DNA of 64,000 nucleotides from NCBI GenBank assembly GCA_902515985.1, contig CABXWY010000003.1, forward strand, positions 85,735-149,734, read 5' to 3'. A program made the translations under genes and the position numbers. This DNA is from an uncultured Pelagibacteraceae bacterium. Lineage in GTDB: Bacteria; Pseudomonadota; Alphaproteobacteria; Pelagibacterales; Pelagibacteraceae. The notes beneath the pieces were generated by a model. That model saw only the letters and a list, made by a program, of their open reading frames with translations. It was not told the origin of the DNA and ran no database searches. Below are positions 53,311-64,000 of the stretch, in pieces (positions within the stretch are counted from its first letter, which is position 1; the number at the start of each line of letters is the position of its first letter).

Positions 53311-53601
53311 TTAAAATAAAATTGGTGCTAGATAAAGTTTCATACACACTTCTACAAACCATATCAACAAAAGAAGAATAATGGGAGATATGTCGAAAGC
53401 ACCAAGATTAGGCAAAAAGCGCCTGATCCGCCACAATAAAGGCTCGGTTAATCTATAAGTGAAATCCAAAACTAAGTATACAAATCTATTTGATGTATTT
53501 AAAACGTTAAAAGCTACAAGCCAGCTAACTATTACGTTAGCTACAACCACATAGGTGTAAAGTTTTAAAATTTGAAGCACTAAATAAAATAATGCAATCA
53601 T
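53311..53601 (-). CDS. YggT family membrane protein
   Basis: 96 aa; RLTEPLLWRIRRFLPNLGAFDISPIILLL. Confidence 0.88.
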   Translation of the reverse strand: MIALFYLVLQILKLYTYVVVANVIVSWLVAFNVLNTSNRFVYLVLDFTYRLTEPLLWRIRRFLPNLGAFDISPIILLLLIWFVEVCMKLYLAPILF

Positions 53602-54683
53602 TTTTTTTCTACATAAATTGATTGGCTTGGAAATGCAAAGGATGCGTCATTATTTTCAACAATTTGTTTAATCTGTATTGCCAATCTTTCCTTTACAGAA
53701 AGCCACTTTTCCCATTCATCAGTTTTAGTAAAACAACGAACATACATATCAATCGAGCTTTCAGCAAATTTATCTATTCTAACTGCATAACCAATCTCTG
53801 TATTAAAGTCTTCGTTTTCCTTTATATAACCTTCAATTTCATTCCTTATTTTTTTAAGCTGATCTACTGTAGTGTCATATTGAAGATTTATAATCCAACT
53901 TATAATCCAATTTGTTGTCTGACTAACATTAATTACAGCATTTTCAGCAAACTGAAAATTTGGAATTATTGCTAATGACTTGTCAAACTTTCTTATAGTG
54001 GTTGATCTAAAGCCAATTTTCTCAACTATACCTTCTATAATTCCCTCAACTAAAATCCAATCTCCCATTTTAAAACGTTTTTCTACTAATACTAAAATTC
54101 CTGAAATTAAATTTTTAAACAAATCTTGTGCCCCTAGCGCTACCGCTACACCAAACAGGCCAAGTCCAGCTATTATTGGACCTATTTTAATACCCCATAA
54201 TTCTAGAACTGCAGCAGATCCTAAAATAAAAATTAATACTTTTAAAGACTTTATTATCCATCCAATTAACTCTCTTGTAAGAATTTTACCCAATCCACTT
54301 AATATATAAGAAATCGGCTCAATGATTTGATGAATAATCCAAAAAAGCAAAATTGTTATCAAAGTTCTATTAATATTTTCCACAAATGATCTAGTGTCAT
54401 CTGAAAACGACATATAATAGCTCGCAATAAAAAATCCTAAAACTAAAGGTAAAAATCTTGCTGGTCCCTCCATTGCTTTTACAAAGGTATCATCCAATTT
54501 ATTATTAGTTTTTTGTGATATAATTTCTAACTTTTTAATTATTAATTTACTTATCAAACCTCTAAAAATTAAAAAAATTAGAAAAATCCCTAGTCCTATT
54601 AAAATCTCAAATATATCAACGCCTAAAATTCCTCTATTCCAAACAGATAAAAATAAGTTTTTAAAGTTATTAAATATTTCCAT
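53598..54683 (-). CDS. mechanosensitive ion channel (MscS family)
   Basis: 361 aa; LGLFGVAVALGAQDLFKNLISGILVLVEKRFKMGDWI. Confidence 0.93.
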   Translation of the reverse strand: MEIFNNFKNLFLSVWNRGILGVDIFEILIGLGIFLIFLIFRGLISKLIIKKLEIISQKTNNKLDDTFVKAMEGPARFLPLVLGFFIASYYMSFSDDTRSFVENINRTLITILLFWIIHQIIEPISYILSGLGKILTRELIGWIIKSLKVLIFILGSAAVLELWGIKIGPIIAGLGLFGVAVALGAQDLFKNLISGILVLVEKRFKMGDWILVEGIIEGIVEKIGFRSTTIRKFDKSLAIIPNFQFAENAVINVSQTTNWIISWIINLQYDTTVDQLKKIRNEIEGYIKENEDFNTEIGYAVRIDKFAESSIDMYVRCFTKTDEWEKWLSVKERLAIQIKQIVENNDASFAFPSQSIYVEKK

Positions 54684-54685
54684 AA

Positions 54686-55384
54686 TTAAATTTTATACAG
54701 TAAAAATTCTTCTTCTCCAGGATTAAAAAGAAATATTTTTTTCCACTTAATTTCATTTAAAACTGAAGAGGTTTTTTCACTTATACACATTAAATTAGTG
54801 TTCATCCAAAAACTATGCAAATCATAATTTTTTATCATTTTAAGAAAACTATCAGCACTATTTTGAGAATAAATATACACAATATCAGGCATCTTATCTT
54901 TTAATTTGTCTATCTCCTCAAGCTTAAATTTCTCTTGCTGAGTGACTGTATAATTAATTATTCTTTTAAGATTATAACCTTCTGAAATTAGTTTTTTATC
55001 AAGATCTGAAGAAATAGTTTCACCAGTCACATAAATTAATTTACCTAAAGATATTTTAAAATTTTGTAAAATTATCTCTTTAAGATTTTCAACATTTCCA
55101 CTTGCTACATATATGTTTTGGAAACCTCTTGTCTTAGCCATTTTTTCAGTGGCACTTCCTACACAGAAGCAATAAATTTTTTTATCGATTTTTTGCGTAT
55201 CTAAAAATTTAATTGCATTTGCACTTGTGAATATTATTCCTTTAAAAATAGAAAAATCTAAGTTTTCATATCTTATTTGTTCAATATTTATAATTGGTAA
55301 ATGAGAAACAATATGCCCTAAAGATTTAAACCTTAACATAAGTTCGTAACAATCATCCAATGGTCTAGTAAACAAGATATGCAT
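54686..55384 (-). CDS. hemD: uroporphyrinogen-III synthase
   Basis: 232 aa; FTSANAIKFL, adjacent to hemC. Confidence 0.85.
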   Translation of the reverse strand: MHILFTRPLDDCYELMLRFKSLGHIVSHLPIINIEQIRYENLDFSIFKGIIFTSANAIKFLDTQKIDKKIYCFCVGSATEKMAKTRGFQNIYVASGNVENLKEIILQNFKISLGKLIYVTGETISSDLDKKLISEGYNLKRIINYTVTQQEKFKLEEIDKLKDKMPDIVYIYSQNSADSFLKMIKNYDLHSFWMNTNLMCISEKTSSVLNEIKWKKIFLFNPGEEEFLLYKI

Positions 55385-55386
55385 TC

Positions 55387-56310
55387 TTATCTTTTTTTAT
55401 AAAGATTCTTAGATCTTTTTTTAATTTTTTCACCAAGTTCTTTTCCAATTAAATCTGCTGAATTTTCTTTTTTTGTGGATTTAAGATAAAATCTTTTCTT
55501 TCCATCCAGAGAGAATAATTCTGTTTCTAAAGTTAATTTTTTATTTTTTATTTTTGCACTTACACCGACTGGTGTTTCACAATCACCATCTAAAACTTTA
55601 AGGACATCTCTCTCAGCATTCACACATTTCTTTGTTGGTAGATGGTTTATCTCCTTTAATAATTTAATTATTATATTATCATTTTTTCTACACTGTAAAG
55701 CAATTACACCTTGTCCTGCGCTTGGTATAATTTCTGATAAAGAAAATACCTGAGAAATATTATTTACCATTTTTAAACTCTTCAAACCTGCATAAGATAA
55801 GATTATTCCATCATAAAGTTTATTTTTTAATTTTTTTATTCTTGTATCTACATTTCCTCTTATCAATTTATATTTAAGATCATTTCTTATTCTCTTTAAT
55901 TGGAACTCTCTTCTAAAAGACGAAGTGCCTATAACTGAATTTTTGGGTAAGTTTTGAAATTTCTGTTTATTTCTACTTATAAAAACATCTCTAGGATCAT
56001 TTCTTTTTAAAAAACAATTTACTGATAATTTTTTAGATTCACTTGAAGGTATATCTTTCAAAGCATGAACTGCAATGTCAATTTTTTTACTCAACAGTTC
56101 ATGCTCAATTTTTTTTGTGAACAAACCTTTTCCACCGATATCTGATAGTCTTCGATTTTGAACTAAATCTCCCTTAGTAGTTATTTTTTTAATTTGTATA
56201 GATTTAGTTCCAAACTTTAATCCAATTTTTTGAATTTTTTTCTTTGCTATTTTAGCATAAATAACAGCTAATTTGCTTTTTCGTGTTCCTATTATAATTT
56301 TTTTTTTCAT
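55387..56310 (-). CDS. hemC: hydroxymethylbilane synthase
   Basis: 307 aa; GTRKSKLAVIYA, HALKDIPS, GTSSFRREFQLK, DGDCETPVGV. Confidence 0.95.
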   Translation of the reverse strand: MKKKIIIGTRKSKLAVIYAKIAKKKIQKIGLKFGTKSIQIKKITTKGDLVQNRRLSDIGGKGLFTKKIEHELLSKKIDIAVHALKDIPSSESKKLSVNCFLKRNDPRDVFISRNKQKFQNLPKNSVIGTSSFRREFQLKRIRNDLKYKLIRGNVDTRIKKLKNKLYDGIILSYAGLKSLKMVNNISQVFSLSEIIPSAGQGVIALQCRKNDNIIIKLLKEINHLPTKKCVNAERDVLKVLDGDCETPVGVSAKIKNKKLTLETELFSLDGKKRFYLKSTKKENSADLIGKELGEKIKKRSKNLYKKR

Positions 56311-56369
56311 AAAATTAATCTATAAGTAATTTTTATATTAGAATTGTATAATTTATAAAAACAAAGTTA

Positions 56370-57443
56370 ATGAAAAAAAATGCCATAATCCTTGGAATAG
56401 AGACGAGTTGTGATGAAACTGCAGCTGCAATATTAGAAGAAAATAACAAAGGCAAACCAAATCTACTGTCAAATATTGTTTCAAGTCAAGAAGAAGTTCA
56501 CAAAAAGTTTGGCGGGGTTGTGCCAGAGTTGGCAGCAAGATCACATATAAATAAAATTGATATAATTGTTAATAAGGCAATTAAAGAAAGTGGTAAAAAA
56601 TTAGAGGATATAGACGCTATAGCGGTAACAGCTGGTCCTGGTCTGATTGTTTGTTTATCAGTAGGTTTAAATTTTGCAAAAGCTTTAGCAATGTCTCTAA
56701 AAAAACCATTTATAGCTGTTAACCATCTAGAAGGTCATGCATTGAGTCCAAAAATAATAACTGATTTAAAATATCCATATTTACTATTATTAATCTCTGG
56801 AGGTCATACTCAATATCTTTTAGTAAAAAATTTGGGAAAATATATAAGACTTGGAACAACGATAGACGATGCATTGGGTGAAGCTTTCGATAAGACTGCA
56901 AAGTTATTAGGTATAAAATTTCCAGGTGGTCCTTTTATTGAGAAATATGCAATCAAAGGGAACCCAAATAGATTTATTTTACCAAAACCAATAATTAATA
57001 GGGGGGGGTGTAATTTGTCTTTCGCAGGTTTAAAAACTGCAGTTCTAAAAATTTCAAAAACACTTAGAAACAAAAAAGATAAGTATGACCTTGCTGCGTC
57101 TTTTCAAAAAACAATAGATGAAATTTTATATAATAAGACCAAAATTGCTTTTAATGAATTTAAAAAAATTTCCTCGAAAAAAAATAGCCCATTTGTTATA
57201 GCTGGAGGAGTTGCTGCAAATAAAAATATTAGAGATCTTTTAGAAAGATTAAGTTTAAAAGAAAATTTTAAACCGATTTTTCCACCTCAAAACTTGTGTG
57301 GCGATAACGCAGCGATGATAGCAATGGTAGGGTTAGAAAGATTTAAATTAAAAAAATTTAGTAAATTACATCATCCAGCTAAACCGAGATGGCCACTTGA
57401 CGAAAAAGCTGTTTTTTTAAAAGGTGCAGGTGTGAAATTATAA
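56370..57443 (+). CDS. tsaD: tRNA N6-threonylcarbamoyladenosine modification protein TsaD
   Basis: 357 aa; GIETSCDETAAAIL, NHLEGHALS, LLISGGHTQ. Confidence 0.96.
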   Translation: MKKNAIILGIETSCDETAAAILEENNKGKPNLLSNIVSSQEEVHKKFGGVVPELAARSHINKIDIIVNKAIKESGKKLEDIDAIAVTAGPGLIVCLSVGLNFAKALAMSLKKPFIAVNHLEGHALSPKIITDLKYPYLLLLISGGHTQYLLVKNLGKYIRLGTTIDDALGEAFDKTAKLLGIKFPGGPFIEKYAIKGNPNRFILPKPIINRGGCNLSFAGLKTAVLKISKTLRNKKDKYDLAASFQKTIDEILYNKTKIAFNEFKKISSKKNSPFVIAGGVAANKNIRDLLERLSLKENFKPIFPPQNLCGDNAAMIAMVGLERFKLKKFSKLHHPAKPRWPLDEKAVFLKGAGVKL

Positions 57444-57559
57444 TTAATTTTACAAGCAAATATTTTTCTTTAATTAGTTTTACAATTTTTACTAAATTTG
57501 TATTCATCTTAATAAATAATATACTTTTTTAAATTATTATATATATTTTAAAAAATCTT

Positions 57560-57979
57560 ATGAACTATTGGTTATTAAAATCTGAACCTGATGTATGGTC
57601 TTTAAATCAACAAAAAAAAGCTGGAAAAAAAGGTGTTATATGGGACGGTGTTCGAAATTATCAGGCAGCAAACAATTTAAAAAAAATGAAAAAAGGTGAT
57701 TTATGTTTTTTTTACCACTCAAATATTGGTAAAGAAATAGTAGGAATTGTTGAAGTATATAAAGAATCATTTATTGATCCAACAGACAAAAAGAAATATT
57801 TTGTTGCAGTGAATGTGAGATACAAAAAAACTTTAAAAAATCCTATATCATTAGAGTTGATTAAAAAACATGCTCAGTTAAAAGAACTTTCGCTAGTAAA
57901 ACAAAGCAGATTATCTGTAATGCCAATAGATACTAAAAGCTGGAAAATTATAAATAAGATGAGTAATATAAATATATAA
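57560..57979 (+). CDS. EVE domain protein
   Basis: 139 aa; NYWLLKSEPDVWSL, WDGVRNYQAANNLKKMKKGDLCFFYHSN. Confidence 0.92.
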   Translation: MNYWLLKSEPDVWSLNQQKKAGKKGVIWDGVRNYQAANNLKKMKKGDLCFFYHSNIGKEIVGIVEVYKESFIDPTDKKKYFVAVNVRYKKTLKNPISLELIKKHAQLKELSLVKQSRLSVMPIDTKSWKIINKMSNINI

Positions 57980-57991
57980 ATAGCATTTATT

Positions 57992-60037
57992 ATGAAAAAA
58001 AAAGCTAAGAAAAAAAAGAAAAGAGCTAAAAAGGTAAATAGAAGAAGAAAAAAAGTTACTGGTAAGAATAAAAATTCCAACCAACTAAAAGATCAATTAA
58101 AAGATAGCACTCTAATTAAAACTAAATCTGACTGGCAAAAGAAAGCCCTTGTAAATAAAAAACAATACGAAAAAAAATATAATGATTCTATTAAACATAA
58201 TGATGAGTTTTGGAAAAAAGAAGGAAAGAGAATTAATTGGATTAAACCATACACAAAAATTAAAGATGTAAAATATAGCAAAACAGATGTAAGCATAAGA
58301 TGGTACTACGATGGCACTCTTAATGCATCTGCTAACTGTATAGACAGACATTTAAAAAAAAATAAAGATAAGACTGCAATAATTTGGGTAGGTGATGATC
58401 CTAAAGTACAAAAAAAAATTACTTACAAACAACTCCATCATGAAGTTTCTAAAACTGCAAATGCTTTAAAAGATTTAGGAATTAAAAAAGGTGATAGAGT
58501 TACTATTTACCTTACAATGATACCTGAATTAGCTTATACTATGTTGGCTTGTGCACGAATTGGGGCTATACACTCAATTATTTTTGGTGGTTTTTCTCCT
58601 GACAGTATTGCTGGAAGAATAAATGATTGTAAATCTGATTATGTCATTACGGCAGACGAAGGTCTAAGAGGTGGAAAAACTATACACTTGAAATCTATTA
58701 CTGATGAAGCATTAATACATTGTCCAAAAGTTAAGAAATGTATTGTTATAAAAAGGACTGGCAATAGAATAAATTGGGATAATAGTAGAGATGTTTGGTA
58801 TCATGATATCACTAAAAAAGCTTCGTCTGTTTGTGAACCTGAAGAAATGAACGCTGAGGATCCATTATTTATTTTGTATACTTCAGGATCAACTGGAAAA
58901 CCGAAAGGGGTCCTTCATACTACCGGTGGGTATATGGTTTATGCATCAATGACTCATCAATATATTTTTAATTATAAGCCTAAAGACATTTATTGGTGTA
59001 CAGCTGATATAGGTTGGATAACAGGTCATAGCTATATAATTTATGGACCACTTGCCAATGGAGCAACTACAATTATGTTTGAAGGTATTCCAACTTATCC
59101 TGACATGTCTCGATGGTGGCAGATAGTTGATAAATATAAAGTTAATATATTTTATACTGCGCCAACAGCTATTAGAGCATTAATGAGAGAAGGTGATGGC
59201 CCGGTAAAAAGAACATCAAGAAAATCACTAAAATTACTTGGTTCTGTTGGTGAACCAATAAATCCTGAAGCATGGCAATGGTATTATAAAACAGTTGGAG
59301 AATCTAAATGCCCAATAGTTGATACTTGGTGGCAAACAGAAACTGGCGGAATACTTATAAGCCCACAAACCGGAGCGATGGATTTGAAACCAGGCTCAGC
59401 AACAAAACCATTTTATGGTATTAAACCTGTGATAGTAGATCAAGAAGGTAAAGCAATGAAAGGTGAAGCACAGGGAAGACTGTGTATATCACAATCTTGG
59501 CCTGGACAAATGAGGACCGTCTATGGAGATCATAAAAGATTTATTGATACATACTTTTCACAATTTGATGGAAAATATTTCACAGGCGATGGATGTAAAA
59601 GAGATAAAGATGGGTATTATTGGATTACAGGTAGAGTGGATGATGTAATTATAGTCTCTGGTCATAACTTAGGAACGGCAGAAATAGAAAGTGCTTTTGT
59701 TGCCCATCCAAAAGTTGCAGAAGCTGCGGTTGTTGGTTATCCACACGATATAAAAGGTAATGGTTTATATTGTTATGTTACTTTAAATGTAGGCGAGAAA
59801 CCCTCAGGTGAGCTTGAAAGAGATTTGAAACTTTGGGTTAGAAAACAAATTGGTCCATTGGCTACACCAGATCTTATACATTTTTCACCAGGACTACCCA
59901 AAACAAGATCTGGAAAAATAATGAGAAGAATTTTAAGAAAAATTGCAGCCAATGAACATGATCAACTTGGTGATACAACTACTTTAGCAGATCCGAGTGT
60001 TGTTAAAAGTTTAGTTGACGAAAGAAAAAACGTCTAA
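57992..60037 (+). CDS. acs: acetyl-CoA synthetase with polybasic N-terminal extension
   Basis: 681 aa; [48 protein letters not shown]. Confidence 0.94.
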   Translation: MKKKAKKKKKRAKKVNRRRKKVTGKNKNSNQLKDQLKDSTLIKTKSDWQKKALVNKKQYEKKYNDSIKHNDEFWKKEGKRINWIKPYTKIKDVKYSKTDVSIRWYYDGTLNASANCIDRHLKKNKDKTAIIWVGDDPKVQKKITYKQLHHEVSKTANALKDLGIKKGDRVTIYLTMIPELAYTMLACARIGAIHSIIFGGFSPDSIAGRINDCKSDYVITADEGLRGGKTIHLKSITDEALIHCPKVKKCIVIKRTGNRINWDNSRDVWYHDITKKASSVCEPEEMNAEDPLFILYTSGSTGKPKGVLHTTGGYMVYASMTHQYIFNYKPKDIYWCTADIGWITGHSYIIYGPLANGATTIMFEGIPTYPDMSRWWQIVDKYKVNIFYTAPTAIRALMREGDGPVKRTSRKSLKLLGSVGEPINPEAWQWYYKTVGESKCPIVDTWWQTETGGILISPQTGAMDLKPGSATKPFYGIKPVIVDQEGKAMKGEAQGRLCISQSWPGQMRTVYGDHKRFIDTYFSQFDGKYFTGDGCKRDKDGYYWITGRVDDVIIVSGHNLGTAEIESAFVAHPKVAEAAVVGYPHDIKGNGLYCYVTLNVGEKPSGELERDLKLWVRKQIGPLATPDLIHFSPGLPKTRSGKIMRRILRKIAANEHDQLGDTTTLADPSVVKSLVDERKNV

Positions 60038-60660
60038 ATATTAATTAGTTTTTTAAATTCGTCTTTTATATTATCCCATTTTAATATCATAGAATTTAAA
60101 ACTATTTTTCGATCTAAAGTTTTTAATTCATCCGATATAGGCGCCCATTTATAAAGTGCTAAAGCACTTGAATTAAAAGGAAGTGAGCTACAATATTTGT
60201 TCCAATCTATGTTGCTTAGTCTCTCATCAAAAGTTTTATTAGCCTCATCAAAAACTTCTTTAGGCATTCCATTTTTTTTTTCATTTTGCAAAATAGAATA
60301 AAAAATTTCCTTTGCTTTTCCGGTATCTTGAAAATTTAAAAATGTTTTTAAGTAAGAAAAGCTATAGAATGTTAAATCTTGAAGAGCTACAGAATAAATA
60401 TTCCATTTTGCTTTATTAATAGACTTTAAAAGAACCTCATTATCAAAATGTAGAACGTATTTGGTTCCCATTCTTGTTTTAAGATAACTATATAAAGTTA
60501 CCTGTGATACCCAAGCTGATTTTTTTTGAATAAAATCCTCAAGATCATCAAAATTCTTAATTTTTTTTTTTGGAACTATTGCCTTAAATAATGCCAATAA
60601 ATAAACTTTAAAATCCTGTAACGTTATATCTTTTAGATTGAATTTGTATTTTAAAGCCAT
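60034..60660 (-). CDS. conserved hypothetical protein
   Basis: 208 aa intact ORF filling the gap, convergent 4-bp overlap with acs; family not firmly recognised. Confidence 0.75.
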   Translation of the reverse strand: MALKYKFNLKDITLQDFKVYLLALFKAIVPKKKIKNFDDLEDFIQKKSAWVSQVTLYSYLKTRMGTKYVLHFDNEVLLKSINKAKWNIYSVALQDLTFYSFSYLKTFLNFQDTGKAKEIFYSILQNEKKNGMPKEVFDEANKTFDERLSNIDWNKYCSSLPFNSSALALYKWAPISDELKTLDRKIVLNSMILKWDNIKDEFKKLINI

Positions 60661-60778
60661 TTATATACTTTAAGTTGTAATATATTATAAATATTACCAT
60701 ATTTCGACAATTTTAGGGGTTCCAATCTTTATCATTATGAGTAATCTTTCCACTTTTAACCTATAGGGAGGGAAAAAA

Positions 60779-61042
60779 ATGTCAAAACAACAACAACATT
60801 GGGAAAAAACTAGAGGATTGCTTTTTATAACATTAGCAATTTGGTTTGTATTCTCAATTGGCATCTTTTTCTTCGGTGCTGAAATGGAGTCATCTTCAAT
60901 TAGACCTTTTGGATATCCATTATCATATTACATGACATGTCAAGGTTCTTTAGGAATCTTTGTAATATTGATATTTTGGTTTGCTGGAAGACAAGAGAAG
61001 ATTGATGAAGAGTTCGGCTTTACTGAAAGAGAGGATAGCTAA
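60779..61042 (+). CDS. DUF4212-type small subunit of sodium:solute symporter
   Basis: 87 aa, two TM; directly upstream of symporter large subunit; RBS-like agggaggg 9 bp upstream. Confidence 0.88.
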   Translation: MSKQQQHWEKTRGLLFITLAIWFVFSIGIFFFGAEMESSSIRPFGYPLSYYMTCQGSLGIFVILIFWFAGRQEKIDEEFGFTEREDS

Positions 61043-62862
61043 TGATTAAAGGTAAATTTATAGACAATCTGCCTAAAGTTTATGGAATATACACTGGAGG
61101 TTTCCTTGTATTTATAATCTTAATGGCAATAGCTGAGCAAGCTGGGATGTCTGCGAAATTGATTGGTATCTGTTTCGTTGCTTTCACAGTTGCGATATAT
61201 GCTATAATTGGTTACCTATCACGAACAGTTCAAGTAGATGCTTATTACGTAGCTGGAAGACAAGTTCCAACTGTATTTAATGGAATGGCAACAGCAGCCG
61301 ACTGGATGTCTGGTGCTTCATTCGTTGCAATGGCAGGTGGTATATACTTTAAAGGCTATGGCTATATGGCGCTTCTAGTTGGATGGACAGGTGGATATGT
61401 ATTAGTGGCATCACTACTTGCACCATACTTAAGAAAGTTTGGTTGCTACACGGTTCCAGATTTTATCGGAACAAGATACGGGGGAAATGTTGCTAGATTA
61501 TCTGCGGTATTAGTTTTAACAGTCGCTTCATTTACATATGTAACTGCACAAATTAATGCAACAGGAACAATTGCTTCTGTAGCATTAGATATTCCATTTG
61601 GAATAGCTGTGTATGTTGGTTTAGCAAGTATATTACTTTGTTCTATGCTTGGTGGAATGAGAGCAGTTACTTGGACACAGGTTGCGCAATACATAGTATT
61701 AATTATTGCATACTTACTTCCTGTTTTCTGGATCAGTAACAAAATGGGTGCGGGTGTATTCCCTCATCTAATGTTAGCAGATGAAGTTGCTAGAATTGCA
61801 GAATTAGAATCGCAATTCGGTTTAGGAACAGTTAAAAACTCTGCAGCTGATTTGGCTACAGTTCCAAAAGGCTTAGCTGGTATAACTAAAGCTCACTCAG
61901 AAGTGAACACAACGCCTTGGAAATTTATTTCATTAGCAGTATGTATGATGGCTGGTACAGCCTCATTGCCTCATGTTATGATGAGATATTTTACTACTCC
62001 AAGTGTGAAAGCAGCTAGAAGATCAGTAGGTTGGTCATTATTCTTTATCTTCTTACTTTATTCTTCTGCACCAATGTTAGCTACATTATCTAAACTATCA
62101 TTAATGGATCCAAACTTAGCGACTGGAATTATTGGTAAATCAATTGCTGATGTTCAGGCATTAGACTGGTACCAAAACTGGAACCAAGCAAATCTAATGT
62201 TTGTTAGCGACTTTAACGGAAATGGAACTCTAGAATTAAATGAGTTTTTCATGGGTGGTAAAGCCGTAGTATTAGCAACACCAGAAATAGCTGGATTACC
62301 ATATGTAATATCAGGACTAGTTGCTGCTGGAGGTATGGCTGCTGCCATGTCTACTGCTGATGGATTAGTTTTAGCAATTGCAAATGCTTTATCTCATGAC
62401 TTGTACTACAAGATTATCGATCCTAAAGCAGAAACTGCGAAGAGATTGATTGTTGCAAGGGTATTACTTGTAATAATTGGTTTTGCAGGAGCAACAATTG
62501 CAGCTCTTGAAATTCAAGGTATCTTAGGTTCGGTTATCTGGGCTTTTGACTTTGCGATGTCAGGATTGTTCTTCCCACTTGTACTTGGTGTATGGTGGAA
62601 GAGAGCTAATGCACAGGGTGCGGTTGCAGGAATGCTTCTAGGTCTAGCTTCAGGAACAGCATATCTAGTTTGGGTACGAACTGGAGGAGCAGGATTCTGG
62701 GGTGTTACTCAATTGACATTCGGTATTGTTGGATCATTAGTTAGCTTAGTGTCTATGATTGTGGTTAGTTTAATTACTAAAGCACCAGATGCAGCTACGC
62801 AAAAAATGGTTGATGAAGTACGAGTACCTAGTGGTAAAACTGTACTTGGTAAACAACACTAA
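61042..62862 (+). CDS. sodium:solute symporter large subunit (VC_2705/ActP-like)
   Basis: 606 aa; DAYYVAGRQVPTVFNGMATAADWMSGASFVAMAG, SLPHVMMRYFTTPSVKAARRS. Confidence 0.92.
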   Translation: MIKGKFIDNLPKVYGIYTGGFLVFIILMAIAEQAGMSAKLIGICFVAFTVAIYAIIGYLSRTVQVDAYYVAGRQVPTVFNGMATAADWMSGASFVAMAGGIYFKGYGYMALLVGWTGGYVLVASLLAPYLRKFGCYTVPDFIGTRYGGNVARLSAVLVLTVASFTYVTAQINATGTIASVALDIPFGIAVYVGLASILLCSMLGGMRAVTWTQVAQYIVLIIAYLLPVFWISNKMGAGVFPHLMLADEVARIAELESQFGLGTVKNSAADLATVPKGLAGITKAHSEVNTTPWKFISLAVCMMAGTASLPHVMMRYFTTPSVKAARRSVGWSLFFIFLLYSSAPMLATLSKLSLMDPNLATGIIGKSIADVQALDWYQNWNQANLMFVSDFNGNGTLELNEFFMGGKAVVLATPEIAGLPYVISGLVAAGGMAAAMSTADGLVLAIANALSHDLYYKIIDPKAETAKRLIVARVLLVIIGFAGATIAALEIQGILGSVIWAFDFAMSGLFFPLVLGVWWKRANAQGAVAGMLLGLASGTAYLVWVRTGGAGFWGVTQLTFGIVGSLVSLVSMIVVSLITKAPDAATQKMVDEVRVPSGKTVLGKQH

Positions 62863-62875
62863 ATAATTTAAATTT

Positions 62876-62900
62876 AAGGGGCGATTTATTCGCCCCTTTT
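62876..62900 (+). terminator. intrinsic terminator after symporter
   Basis: AAGGGGCG-ATTTATT-CGCCCCTTTT hairpin. Confidence 0.85.
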
Positions 62901-62915
62901 AATTCTTAAGAAAAG

Positions 62916-63266
62916 ATGTCAGCAAACTTTCATCCTTTAGTTTATTTAATTGATTACATAATGGGTATGATTATGTGGACTCTTATAGGTAGAGTGGCAA
63001 TGAATATTTTTCAAAAAGAAGACTCTAATTTCTTTTTTATGAGAATTTTTGTCAAATTTACTGATCCATTAATCAATTGTTTCCGAATTATAACTCCATC
63101 TTTTATAATTAAACCACTGGTTCCGCTTTATGTTGCATGGTTTTTCTATATGTTTAGATTTTACTTAATGCCTTATCTACTGGGCTATTCTGTCATGGGT
63201 ATGCTATCATTTCCATTGGAAAGTGAGATAGCAATACAAATTTATCAAATTTTTGGTAAAAACTAA
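62916..63266 (+). CDS. small multi-TM membrane protein, YggT-like
   Basis: 116 aa; hydrophobic, FTDPLINCFRIITPSFIIKPLVPLYVAWF resembles the YggT pattern. Confidence 0.6.
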   Translation: MSANFHPLVYLIDYIMGMIMWTLIGRVAMNIFQKEDSNFFFMRIFVKFTDPLINCFRIITPSFIIKPLVPLYVAWFFYMFRFYLMPYLLGYSVMGMLSFPLESEIAIQIYQIFGKN

Positions 63267-63309
63267 TTCAAATTAAAAAATTTTATTGATACTAGTAATA
63301 TATCTATCA

Positions 63310-63966
63310 ATGAAAAAAATATTAATTTCACCTTCTATTCTGGCTGGAGATTTCAGTCAACTTGGTAAAGATATACAAAAGTTAGAAAACGCTGGGGCAG
63401 ATATGATACATGTTGATGTAATGGATGGGCATTTTGTTCCCAATATAACGATCGGTCCTCCAGTAATTAAATCTCTACGCAAATATACAAATCTTCCATT
63501 TGACGTACATTTGATGATATCTCCAGTACACAAATATATAGAAGATTTTTCAAAAGCAGGTTCTGATATTATTACAATTCACCCTGAAGCTACTGAAAGT
63601 ATAAAAGATTCAATTGATCTCATTAAAAGTTTAGGGAAAAAAGTTGGATTATCACTTAATCCAGATACCTCTATTAATGTTATAGAGAAATACTTGGATC
63701 AGATAAATTTAGTACTAGTAATGACAGTGTATCCTGGCTTTGGTGGTCAGAAATTTATATCTGAAATATTAAATAAAATAAAAAATTTAAAAAAAATGAA
63801 AAACGATATGAATCTCAAGTTTGATATAGAAGTTGATGGCGGAGTAAATTTTGAAAATAATAAACTTGTTATTGAAGCTGGAGCTAACATCTTAGTTTCG
63901 GGAACGACTATTTTTAAAGATAATAATGGAGATATTAAAAAAAATATAGATTTGTTAAGATCCTAA
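63310..63966 (+). CDS. rpe: ribulose-phosphate 3-epimerase
   Basis: ISPSILAGDFSQLG, HVDVMDGHFVPNITIGP, VMTVYPGFGGQKF; start reassigned from 63286 to ATG at 63310. Confidence 0.95.
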   Translation: MKKILISPSILAGDFSQLGKDIQKLENAGADMIHVDVMDGHFVPNITIGPPVIKSLRKYTNLPFDVHLMISPVHKYIEDFSKAGSDIITIHPEATESIKDSIDLIKSLGKKVGLSLNPDTSINVIEKYLDQINLVLVMTVYPGFGGQKFISEILNKIKNLKKMKNDMNLKFDIEVDGGVNFENNKLVIEAGANILVSGTTIFKDNNGDIKKNIDLLRS

Positions 63967-64000
63967 TAAAAAATGATATTAAAAAACTCATTAAGCTATA

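Noticed and set aside
53622-54309. Plus-strand ORFs of 117 and 109 aa
   Set aside because: Antisense to the MscS-family gene; no independent support.
63973-64000. Start of a further plus-strand ORF (MILKNSLSY...)
   Set aside because: Only nine codons are visible before the window ends; product cannot be supported.
1-64000. CRISPR arrays, transposases, prophage, toxin-antitoxin or defence islands
   Set aside because: No regularly spaced repeats, integrase/transposase motifs or defence-type proteins recognised; the only clear tandem repeat is inside rpsP.

Overview
AT-rich, densely packed alphaproteobacterial chromosome segment. Gene content, codon style and protein sequences look like SAR11/Pelagibacterales (inferred from sequence, no search run). 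Most of the window is core metabolism: a long minus-strand TCA block (sdhCDAB-mmsA-mdh-sucCD-sucAB-lpdA), leuCDB, rpsP-trmD-rplS, ffh, dapF-ftsY, a ccmCDEFGH block, argG, folD, hemCD, tsaD, acs plus a sodium:solute symporter, and rpe. The main points of interest are: (1) an EgtD-like methyltransferase cut by the left edge and absent from the ORF track, next to a second methyltransferase and a PhyH-type dioxygenase; (2) a DMSP demethylation cluster (dmdA, alpha/beta hydrolase, dmdB-like, dmdC-like) whose embedded hydrolase could supply a late step; (3) a structured RNA leader upstream of ffh with UUCG and GAAA tetraloops; (4) a TRAP transporter/amidase operon with an unlisted 58-aa membrane sORF, next to a 2-hydroxyacid oxidation cluster with tandem LldD paralogs; (5) an unexplained hairpin-rich intergenic region between hspQ and ccmC; (6) 42-bp tandem repeats encoding an extended S16 tail. 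No CRISPR array, tRNA, rRNA, transposase or prophage was recognised. Functional names come from motif and family recognition by eye.
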